A DNA stretch of 55,928 nt from Chlorobium sp. (GTDB lineage Bacteria; Bacteroidota; Chlorobiia; Chlorobiales; Chlorobiaceae). Position numbers and translations under genes: made by a program. The notes beneath the pieces are model-generated. The model made no database searches and was not told the origin of the DNA. It saw nothing but the letters and a program-made list of their open reading frames with translations. The stretch covers positions 1-55,928 of the forward strand of contig JANQHB010000058.1 in assembly GCA_028277225.1 (NCBI GenBank), in the 5' to 3' direction. This document shows positions 16,778-23,863 of the stretch, one piece after another; the stretch's first letter is position 1, and every line of letters starts with the position of its first letter.

Positions 16778-19546
16778 ATGATTACCTCTACGACCAGCGT
16801 CGTCGACTACGAAAAAGCGAAACTCGATTTTGATTTTCTTCTGGATTGTTTCAGGGAAGTGCTGCACAATTTCGGAGAAAAACAGCTTGCAGTGCACCTT
16901 GCCCGGAAAGAAAAATACCAGCCTTTGAACAGCTTGCCGAATGTAGGAAGAGCGGTTCAGGCATATTCAATTGTCTTTCAGCTCCGCAACATGGCTGAGG
17001 AAAATTCAGCCGCACAGCTGCGAAGAACCTTTGAAACCCGTGAGGGCGCCGACTCTCTTTCCGGCCTCTGGGGAGACGCTCTGAACCATCTTCGAAAAAT
17101 CGGGCTCCCGGAAATCAGGATCGCGGAAGAGCTTTCACAGATTTTTGTCGAACCTGTCCTGACAGCTCATCCGACAGAGGCAAAACGCAGAACAGTACTC
17201 GAAAAGCACCGGGAACTCTATCTGCTCCTCGTGAAACTTGAAAACCAGATGTGGACCCCGGCCGAACGGGAGGATATCCGAAAAGAAATCAAGGTTATTC
17301 TGGAAAAATTGTGGAGAACCGGTGAAATATTGTTTGAAAAACCATCCGTTGCGGCAGAACGCCAGAATGTCATTCATTACCTTTACAATATCTTCCCGTC
17401 AGTTCTCCCCATGCTCGACAAGCGCCTGGTCCAGGCGTGGTCAAACGCAGGCTTCGATTCAGGGATTTTTGACGACCCTCGAAACTTCCCGCGTCTTTGT
17501 TTCGGCAGCTGGGTAGGCGGAGACCGGGACGGGCACCCCTTCGTTACTTCCGGGGTAACCCGTCAGACACTCGTTGAAATGCGGCAATACGCCCTGAGAC
17601 TGGTTCACCATCACCTCTTTCAGCTTGCTGCCCGGCTCAGTCTGTCCGAGCGGTTTCAGTCTCCAACCCCGGCAATGGTACAACGTATAGAACAACTGAG
17701 GGTGATGCTCGGGGAAAAAGGAGATGAAGCCTCCGGCAAAAACCCCAAAGAACCCTGGCGCCAGTTTCTCAATCTGATGATAGCTGCTCTCCCTCCGGAG
17801 CCTGACCTGCATGAATCATATAACGAACCCCTTCCTGCGGGAATCTATCCGCACCACGGCGAACTGCTTTCGGATCTTGAACTCCTCAGGGACTCCCTTG
17901 TTGCCATTGGGGCCGATAATATTGCCAATAACGATGTTTCTCCTGTATACCGGATTGTGCAAACCTTCGGGTTCTATCTCGGCAAACTCGATATCCGGCA
18001 AAACAGCCGTTTCCACGATCTCGCACTCTCCCAGCTGATGACCGCTGCCGGACTGAACGGCGGAGACTTCCCCGGCTGGAGCGAGGAAAAACGCATCGGG
18101 TTTCTCAATAAAGAGTTACTCTCTCCGCGCCCTTTCACCCATCCCGATATGACTGTCGGTCCCGAGGCGGAAACACTTCTGGACTGCTACCGGACGCTCG
18201 GCAGACATATAAAACGTTACGGCCGGGACGGCATAGGATCATTGATCGTCAGCATGACCCGAAATGTTTCCGATCTGCTCGTCATCTACCTTTTTGCCAG
18301 AGAAGTCGGCCTGACGACCGAATACAGGGGAGGCGACGCCTGTATGATTCCTGTGGTTCCCTTGTTTGAAACCATCGACGATTTGAAAAAAAGCCCGGAA
18401 ATCCTTCGCAGCTTCCTCGACAATCCCCTCACAGCCAGAAGCATCGCCTGGCAGCAGGAAAAACAGGGTTTCAAAAAACCGGTTCAGCAAGTCATGGTAG
18501 GATACAGCGACAGCAACAAGGACGGCGGTATCGGAGCGAGCCTCTGGAATCTCTACAGGGCGGAAGAAAAACTCCTCGACGCAGGACATGAGCAGGGAAT
18601 CGACATTCTTTTCTTCCACGGCCGGGGAGGGAGTATCAGCAGAGGAGCCGGACCTACCCACCGTTTTATAAGAGCCCAGCCGCACGGTTCTCTCGAAGCA
18701 GGACTAAGGGTAACCGAACAGGGGGAAACCATTGCCCAGAAATATGCAAACCGGATCAACGCAACCTACAACCTCGAGCTCTTCATGGCCGGTATTGCCG
18801 AAGCCAGACTTGCCCATCGTGAACACACGAAAAGCCCTTCGGAGATCAAAAAGATCATGGATTTCCTTGCAGAAGAAAGCAACAAGGCCTACCGGCAGTT
18901 GATCGATACGGAAGGCCTCCTTGACTTTTTCCACCAGGCCACCCCGATCGACATCATAGAATCAAGCCGTATCGGCTCCCGGCCTTCACGCAGGAGCGGC
19001 AAGCAAAGTCTCGACGACCTGCGCGCAATCCCCTGGGTGTTCAGTTGGAACCAGGCCCGTTTCGCCATTTCAGGATGGTACGGTTTCGGTACCGCTCTGG
19101 AACACCTTCATGACTCTCAACCGGAAGCATTTGCGATGATCAGCGAAAAAAATTTTTCCTGGGCCCCGCTTCGCTACATTGCAAGCAACGTGGCAACAAG
19201 CATTGCAACCGTAGATACTGAAATCATGCAGAGCTACGCCATGCTTGTCGAGCGCCCCGAATCACGGGAAAAAATTCTCGATATGATCACGACCGAATAC
19301 CGGAAAACAAAACAGCTTCTCGACCTGCTTTACGGCGGCTCCATCAAAAATAAATTTTTCAATGTGTTTCGCTTTCTCAGCATGCGGGAGGAGGGCCTGA
19401 GCGAGCTTCACAACCTGCAGATAGCTCTGTTGAAAAGGTGGCGGGATCATAAAACATCGGGAAGGGAGAACGAGGCCGAAGCCATGCTGCCGGAACTGCT
19501 GCTCACCGTCAACGCCATTGCAAGCGGACTGAGATCAACCGGATGA
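16778..19546 (+). CDS. ppc: Phosphoenolpyruvate carboxylase
   Basis: The enzyme carboxylates PEP with bicarbonate to oxaloacetate, feeding the reductive TCA cycle that fixes CO2 in these phototrophs. The 922-residue length is typical for the bacterial enzyme. The catalytic histidine is His131 in TAHPTEAKRR; the second signature VMVGYSDSNKDGG and the glycine loop HGRGGSISRGAGPTH (about 613-627) are intact, as is EQGETIAQKYA. The protein ends ASGLRSTG, a slight variation of the family's usual MRNTG terminus that enters the active site. Divergent from pscC. No obvious terminator before comM, 80 bases downstream. Confidence 0.97.
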   Translation: MITSTTSVVDYEKAKLDFDFLLDCFREVLHNFGEKQLAVHLARKEKYQPLNSLPNVGRAVQAYSIVFQLRNMAEENSAAQLRRTFETREGADSLSGLWGDALNHLRKIGLPEIRIAEELSQIFVEPVLTAHPTEAKRRTVLEKHRELYLLLVKLENQMWTPAEREDIRKEIKVILEKLWRTGEILFEKPSVAAERQNVIHYLYNIFPSVLPMLDKRLVQAWSNAGFDSGIFDDPRNFPRLCFGSWVGGDRDGHPFVTSGVTRQTLVEMRQYALRLVHHHLFQLAARLSLSERFQSPTPAMVQRIEQLRVMLGEKGDEASGKNPKEPWRQFLNLMIAALPPEPDLHESYNEPLPAGIYPHHGELLSDLELLRDSLVAIGADNIANNDVSPVYRIVQTFGFYLGKLDIRQNSRFHDLALSQLMTAAGLNGGDFPGWSEEKRIGFLNKELLSPRPFTHPDMTVGPEAETLLDCYRTLGRHIKRYGRDGIGSLIVSMTRNVSDLLVIYLFAREVGLTTEYRGGDACMIPVVPLFETIDDLKKSPEILRSFLDNPLTARSIAWQQEKQGFKKPVQQVMVGYSDSNKDGGIGASLWNLYRAEEKLLDAGHEQGIDILFFHGRGGSISRGAGPTHRFIRAQPHGSLEAGLRVTEQGETIAQKYANRINATYNLELFMAGIAEARLAHREHTKSPSEIKKIMDFLAEESNKAYRQLIDTEGLLDFFHQATPIDIIESSRIGSRPSRRSGKQSLDDLRAIPWVFSWNQARFAISGWYGFGTALEHLHDSQPEAFAMISEKNFSWAPLRYIASNVATSIATVDTEIMQSYAMLVERPESREKILDMITTEYRKTKQLLDLLYGGSIKNKFFNVFRFLSMREEGLSELHNLQIALLKRWRDHKTSGRENEAEAMLPELLLTVNAIASGLRSTG

Positions 19547-19626
19547 ATCAAAAAGGGCGGAATATTTACGGTTTTTTCACTATTTACTCATAAAGAAAGA
19601 ATACCGTAAGCCCAAATCTTCACCTT

Positions 19627-21183
19627 ATGCTCTCACAGCTCAGCGCCGCCGCCCTGGTCGGCATCGACGCCCTCAAAGTGGACGTAGAAACCAACGTATC
19701 CGGCGGACTACCTTCTTTCACCGTCGTGGGTCTGCCGGACAATGCCATACGTGAAAGCCGTGAAAGGATCCTGACTGCGATAAAAAACTCCGGTTTTCGG
19801 ATACCGCCCAAAAAGGTCACGGTAAACCTGGCCCCGGCAGACGTCAAAAAAGAAGGAACCGCGTTCGACCTTTCTATAGCCATCGGTCTGCTCGGCTCCC
19901 TTCAGGAAATCGACCACAAGCTGGAACAGAGTCTTATCATCGGAGAGCTTGCATTGGACGGCTCCCTCAGACGAATCAACGGCGCACTGTCGATCGGCAT
20001 GATGGCTGTCAGGGAACAGATAAAAAGGATCATTTTGCCTTCTGTAAACGCTGAAGAAGCTGCGGTTGCCATCGCAGCTTCCCAGTCAGACATCCAGGTC
20101 TACGGCGTCGATACGCTCACCGATACGGTCAGCCTGCTCCGGGATTCATCAAGCACAACCCCGGTAGAAGTCGATATCGATGGCTTTTTCAGGGAAAACC
20201 CGGAATACCCGGTTGATTTTTCTGACATAAAAGGGCAGGCTACTGCCAAAAGAGCTATGGAGATCGCCGCCGCAGGCGGCCACAACCTGATCATGATCGG
20301 CCCGCCCGGCAGCGGCAAGACGCTCCTTGCAAAATCGCTGCCTGGCATCCTGCCGCCCCTCAACTTCGAGGAGTCCCTTGAAACCACCAAAATCTACTCG
20401 GTCGCCGACAAGATGCAGAACGGCAAACCGCTCATGACCCGCCGACCGTTCCGCAATCCGCACCATACAACGAGCAACGTCGCACTGATCGGTGGTGGCG
20501 CAATGGCAAAACCGGGCGAAGTCAGCCTTGCGCACAACGGCGTTCTCTTTCTCGATGAATTACCCGAGTTCACGAGAAACGCCCTCGAAGTCCTGCGCCA
20601 GCCGCTCGAAGACAACACGGTGACCGTCTCGCGCATCTCGCTCACCACGACCTACCCCGCCTGCTTCATGCTGGTGGCGGCAATGAACCCCAGCCCCGCA
20701 GGTGCCCTCAAGGACGAAGACGGCAACCTGACAGCCACGCCCCAGCAGATCCAGCGCTACCTGTCGAAAATCTCGGGACCGCTGCTCGACAGGATAGATA
20801 TCCACATCGACGTCCCGAAAGTGGATAACCAGGAGCTTTTCTCATCAGCCAAAGCGGAACGGTCGGAAGAAGTCCGCAAAAGGGTCATCCAGGCCCGCGA
20901 AATCCAGGCAAAGCGCTTTGCCGACAACAACATCAAGGGCATTCATGCAAACGCACAGATGAACACCCGCCTCATCAGGAAGTTCTGCAAACTCGACAAA
21001 CCCTGCGCCGACAAGCTGATGGACGCCATGGAACGCCTCAACCTCTCGGCAAGAGCCCACGACCGAATCCTCAAAGTCAGCCGGACCATCGCCGACCTCG
21101 ACGGATCGGACTCCATAGAGATGAAACATCTCATACAGGCGATCCAGTACAGGAGTCTGGACAGGGATTTCTGGAATTATTAG
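19627..21183 (+). CDS. comM: YifB/ComM-family Mg-chelatase-like AAA+ ATPase
   Basis: ComM is a hexameric helicase that promotes branch migration during natural transformation; in many bacteria the gene is a hotspot for island insertion. The 518 residues show an N-terminal Lon-protease-like (ChlI) domain, Walker A GPPGSGKTLL (225-234), Walker B region GVLFLDELPEF, sensor NPSPAG, and the C-terminal MCM-like helical lid ending SLDRDFWNY. This copy is complete. A damaged second copy of its 3' part is found at 26003-26210, about 5 kb downstream in the same orientation. Confidence 0.95.
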   Translation: MLSQLSAAALVGIDALKVDVETNVSGGLPSFTVVGLPDNAIRESRERILTAIKNSGFRIPPKKVTVNLAPADVKKEGTAFDLSIAIGLLGSLQEIDHKLEQSLIIGELALDGSLRRINGALSIGMMAVREQIKRIILPSVNAEEAAVAIAASQSDIQVYGVDTLTDTVSLLRDSSSTTPVEVDIDGFFRENPEYPVDFSDIKGQATAKRAMEIAAAGGHNLIMIGPPGSGKTLLAKSLPGILPPLNFEESLETTKIYSVADKMQNGKPLMTRRPFRNPHHTTSNVALIGGGAMAKPGEVSLAHNGVLFLDELPEFTRNALEVLRQPLEDNTVTVSRISLTTTYPACFMLVAAMNPSPAGALKDEDGNLTATPQQIQRYLSKISGPLLDRIDIHIDVPKVDNQELFSSAKAERSEEVRKRVIQAREIQAKRFADNNIKGIHANAQMNTRLIRKFCKLDKPCADKLMDAMERLNLSARAHDRILKVSRTIADLDGSDSIEMKHLIQAIQYRSLDRDFWNY

Positions 21184-21238
21184 AAGATTGTTGAGGTGTT
21201 GAGGTGTTGAAGGAAATCAACATAACCGGAAAGTGTAG

Positions 21239-21314
21239 GGGCGAAAAATTTTTCGCCCTTACGGGAATTCAGACTACCCTGATTCCTCGTAGGGGCAGGC
21301 ACTGGGGCCTGCCC
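21239..21314. repeat. Two GGGGC-type palindromes downstream of comM
   Basis: Bases 21239-21258 form a perfect 20-base palindrome (GGGCGAAAAATTTTTCGCCC). Bases 21293-21314 form an 8-base stem (GGGCAGGC / GCCTGCCC) with a six-base loop. Both are preceded by GTAG or GTAGG, like the hairpin at 5228-5252. They may be members of one dispersed hairpin family; the first could also end comM transcription. Confidence 0.6.
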
Positions 21315-21395
21315 TCCGTCAGTCATGTCATTTCGAGTAGACCTTTCAGATAGATAATTGAAAAACAGTATCCAATTAGATACATTGAAAAAAGA

Positions 21396-21704
21396 ATGAA
21401 TACTTTTATTCGATCAAACGAATTTGACCGATGGCTCTCCAACCTTTCAGGCCAGAAAGCAAAAGCAAGAATCCTGGCAAGACTTCAAAGTGCGATGCAT
21501 GGAAACTTCGGTGATTGTGAGCCGGTCGGCGAAGGCGTATCGGAAATGCACATCCATATCGGAGCAGGTTACCGGGTCTACTACACTCGAACAGGTGCCA
21601 CCGTTTACTTCCTGTTGGGCGGAGGCATAAAGTCGACTCAACAAAAGGATATCAAACACGTAAAAAAGCTGGCCAGGATTACCAAGGAGAATAAAAATGA
21701 ATAA
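21396..21704 (+). CDS. RelE/ParE-superfamily toxin (addiction-module killer protein)
   Basis: This 102-residue protein matches the COG3657-type killer family, predicted to be a ribosome-dependent mRNA interferase. Characteristic segments are DRWLSNLSGQKAKARILARL, the central GEGVSEMHIHIGAGYRVYYT, and the strand TVYFLLGGGIKSTQQKDIK. Its stop overlaps the antitoxin start by 8 bases, in the toxin-first order usual for this family. Base composition resembles the genome. Activity is inferred from family membership. Confidence 0.88.
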   Translation: MNTFIRSNEFDRWLSNLSGQKAKARILARLQSAMHGNFGDCEPVGEGVSEMHIHIGAGYRVYYTRTGATVYFLLGGGIKSTQQKDIKHVKKLARITKENKNE

Positions 21705-22011
21705 CGAGTTTGCGACATTCGACATAGTTGAGTATCTGGATAACGAAGAGGTCATCACAGAATACCTCTCCGCTGCAGCAGAAGATCCGAATCCGGACGT
21801 TTTTCTTGCCGCACTTGGCGACGTGGCAAAGGCAAAAGGCATGACTCAGATAGCCAGAGAATCCGGGTTAGGCAGGGAAAGCCTTTACAAGGCCCTGAGT
21901 AAAGGAGCGCATCCGCGATTCGAAACAATCAACGCAGTGATTCGCGCCCTTGGAGTAAAGATCGCTATCGTTCAGGGAGAAAAGGCAAAAAAGGAGCCGG
22001 GAAACATCTGA
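21697..22011 (+). CDS. HTH antitoxin partner (addiction-module antidote protein)
   Basis: This 104-residue COG3636-type antidote has an N-terminal arm (FATFDIVEYLDNEEVITEYL) that should contact the toxin and a C-terminal helix-turn-helix (MTQIARESGLGRESLYKAL) for autoregulation. It overlaps the toxin by 8 bases and is presumably translationally coupled to it. A pseudogene copy of this same gene lies at 26283-26517, following the second comM fragment, so comM and antitoxin were duplicated together. Confidence 0.88.
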   Translation: MNNEFATFDIVEYLDNEEVITEYLSAAAEDPNPDVFLAALGDVAKAKGMTQIARESGLGRESLYKALSKGAHPRFETINAVIRALGVKIAIVQGEKAKKEPGNI

Positions 22012-22119
22012 AATATGACATTTCAGGCTGTCGTGTTATTGTTTTTACGGAACAACGTTATTTAATAATCCCCTATTTCCCAGGTGAAACGAGAAAAGAC
22101 ATAACAGAACGTATAACAA

Positions 22120-22155
22120 ATCCCCAGTCAAGAAATTCGACTGGGGATCTGTTTT
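22120..22155. terminator. Hairpin between antitoxin and radical SAM gene
   Basis: A 10-base stem (ATCCCCAGTC / GACTGGGGAT, 22120-22129 with 22139-22148) with a nine-base loop is followed on the plus strand by CTGTTTTATT. It sits between convergent transcripts and probably ends the toxin-antitoxin message, perhaps acting in both directions. Confidence 0.7.
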
Positions 22156-22179
22156 ATTACATGTCGTGATAATAAATGA

Positions 22180-22213
22180 GAAAAAATGCCGATTCAAAAT
22201 CTGTAATCGGCAT
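22180..22213 (-). terminator. Rho-independent terminator of the radical SAM operon
   Basis: A perfect 9-base stem (ATGCCGATT / AATCGGCAT, 22186-22194 with 22205-22213) lies 10 bases past the radical SAM stop codon. On the minus strand it runs straight into six Ts. This is a clean intrinsic terminator closing the three-gene operon. Confidence 0.88.
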
Positions 22214-22223
22214 AATTCAATTG

Positions 22224-23531
22224 TTATTGCAAACTCACCATATGATCCTGATACAGGTCATAGACCGTGTTGAGTGCATCCAATCCAAATTTTCGGGAAA
22301 TTTCATCCAGCGTATCAAATTGCTCCATTGCCTCAAGTAACGGAATATCTGTGGCAGGAAGATGTCTGGTGTGACGCCCCTGAAAGAGAAATACACCTGA
22401 GGACCCCCGTTGCCAGTCAAATTCCGGAATAACAGAGAGGTGTTTATAAAGCTTGATTTCGTCAACAGGATCAGTCTCCTCGGCATCTTCTTTTTGCTCC
22501 AGCCCTGGAGAACTATCCATGATCCGACAACCGGCAAGACATTGATCCAGCTTTGAACAATCCGCGCAGGTCGAAGGGATATTTCCTCTCCACTTCTCAG
22601 CGGCTTCCGATGACCAAATGGAAGAAAAATCATCCTGGAATACATTACCCAACTCGAATGAAGAGAAAATGCAGGGAGTGACAATACCATCCGGTCTTAT
22701 CGCGCAGAATGTACGCGCGGAATAGCATGGTTCATGAAAATCAAGCCCCGTCTCGCACCCATGACTGCAGTCAACTTCAACGAGTTCATCAAGACCTTCT
22801 CTGCGTATTAATTCAGATACGTTATGTAGCCGGTTACATGTTGGTGTAGCAAAATAAGGATCAACTTGTTGATCTTCAGGCCTCACATATTTTGTCAGAC
22901 CGGCCATACAGCCACCGAGATCAAGGATGTAACGGATGGTTGCAAGAAGATCTGAGGGAGTGTGTTCAGTAAGAACGGAATTGACAACAAGAGGCACGCC
23001 CGTTTGGCGAAGCTTAACTATGTTTCCAGAGGTTTTCTTGAACGAGCCTTTAAGCCCTGTCATGCGCTCATGCTCTTCCTCGCATGAGGAATGAAGCGAA
23101 ATGGTGAAGTGGGCAAGAAAAGGATCCTCACGCAGCACCTGTATTAGTTCAGGACTGATTGGCACACAGGCACTTGTGTATATCGCGTGAAAAATGCCTA
23201 ACTCTGATAAATCCCCAAGGATTCCTGTGAGTTCAGGGTGAAAAAGTGGCTCACCTCCGGTAAGGATGATTTTCTGTGGCAGTTCCGGCAACTGCAATAA
23301 AAGCTTCTTTATGTCTTTACGAGAAAGACAAACGCCCTTCGTTGAGTTGTCGTAGCGGTGGTCATTTGCGCAAATTGCACATTGCAAAATGCAATCAGAA
23401 CAGATTTCAATATAGACACATCGTGGACCAGGAAGAAAATCGCATAGTGCTTCAGTATCATCTTTATTTAACGTACCTGAATCATATTCGAATCTGCTAT
23501 CGAAGCTTATCCGCTGATAGTCATATCTCAT
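22224..23531 (-). CDS. Radical SAM/SPASM peptide-maturase-like enzyme
   Basis: This 435-residue enzyme has the radical SAM cluster motif Cys47-x3-Cys51-x2-Cys54 (CILQCAIC), the SAM-binding TGGEP (91-95), and a canonical SPASM domain for auxiliary iron-sulfur clusters: Cys276 to Gly282-x4-Cys287, then Cys322-x2-Cys325-x5-Cys331-x3-Cys335. SPASM enzymes mostly mature ribosomal peptides by forming C-C or C-S links at unactivated carbons. The last ~60 residues (LPATDIPLLEAMEQFDTLDEISRK...) resemble a PqqD-type peptide-recognition fold, which is tentative. Its ATG directly abuts the stop of the Gly/Lys-repeat peptide gene, so the two are coupled. Product chemistry is unknown. Confidence 0.9.
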   Translation of the reverse strand: MRYDYQRISFDSRFEYDSGTLNKDDTEALCDFLPGPRCVYIEICSDCILQCAICANDHRYDNSTKGVCLSRKDIKKLLLQLPELPQKIILTGGEPLFHPELTGILGDLSELGIFHAIYTSACVPISPELIQVLREDPFLAHFTISLHSSCEEEHERMTGLKGSFKKTSGNIVKLRQTGVPLVVNSVLTEHTPSDLLATIRYILDLGGCMAGLTKYVRPEDQQVDPYFATPTCNRLHNVSELIRREGLDELVEVDCSHGCETGLDFHEPCYSARTFCAIRPDGIVTPCIFSSFELGNVFQDDFSSIWSSEAAEKWRGNIPSTCADCSKLDQCLAGCRIMDSSPGLEQKEDAEETDPVDEIKLYKHLSVIPEFDWQRGSSGVFLFQGRHTRHLPATDIPLLEAMEQFDTLDEISRKFGLDALNTVYDLYQDHMVSLQ

Positions 23532-23750
23532 CTATCCTTTGGCACCGACACTTTTTGCGCCGCCGCCTTTGCCACCTATGCTTTTTGCGCCACCGCCTTT
23601 GCCGCCAATGCCCTTGCCTCCAGGGCCCTTGCCGCCGCAAGTACGCCCGTCTTCAAAGGGGCCATCAATGCGACATGGACTCACTCTTGAAGTTGCTTCT
23701 GGTGCAGTATCTTCAGGGTGATCAGTCAATACAATTTTTTGTTTTTTCAT
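23532..23750 (-). CDS. Gly/Lys-repeat peptide, putative RiPP precursor (72 aa)
   Basis: No known family is recognised. The ATG at 23750 is preceded by GAGGAG five bases upstream; an in-frame GTG six bases earlier overlaps that site and is unlikely. Residues 1-38 are a normal mixed leader (MKKQKIVLTDHPEDTAPEAT...) with two cysteines, Cys26 and Cys38. Residues 39-72 contain only Gly, Lys, Ala, Ser, Pro, Ile and Val and are built of GGKG/GGAKS units, with a ten-residue unit IGGKGGGAKS occurring twice. Position between an ATP-grasp enzyme and a SPASM enzyme makes a modified-peptide precursor the best explanation. A small structural Gly-rich protein is the alternative. Confidence 0.82.
   Translation of the reverse strand: MKKQKIVLTDHPEDTAPEATSRVSPCRIDGPFEDGRTCGGKGPGGKGIGGKGGGAKSIGGKGGGAKSVGAKG
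23551..23610 (-). repeat. 30-base tandem repeat within the precursor gene
   Basis: Bases 23551-23580 and 23581-23610 are tandem 30-base units that differ at only three positions. They encode the ten-residue repeat of the Gly/Lys peptide. Shorter, more diverged 15-base units (GGKGP, GGKGI) follow at 23611-23640. The close identity suggests recent expansion by slippage or unequal crossover. Confidence 0.8.
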
Positions 23751-23863
23751 AATCACTCCTCTGTTATGAGTTTGTGTAAAAACTGATTCCTAAACTTAGG
23801 AAAATCAAATAAATAAGTCAAGAAATCAGTGAATATCATTTTATTGAATAATTTATCATTATA

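Noticed and set aside
23532..23750. Gly/Lys peptide as a bacteriocin of the microcin or lanthipeptide type
   Set aside because: No Ser/Thr-Cys pattern for lanthionines (core has no Cys and only two Ser), no LanB/C/M, no immunity gene or peptidase-containing ABC exporter in the operon.
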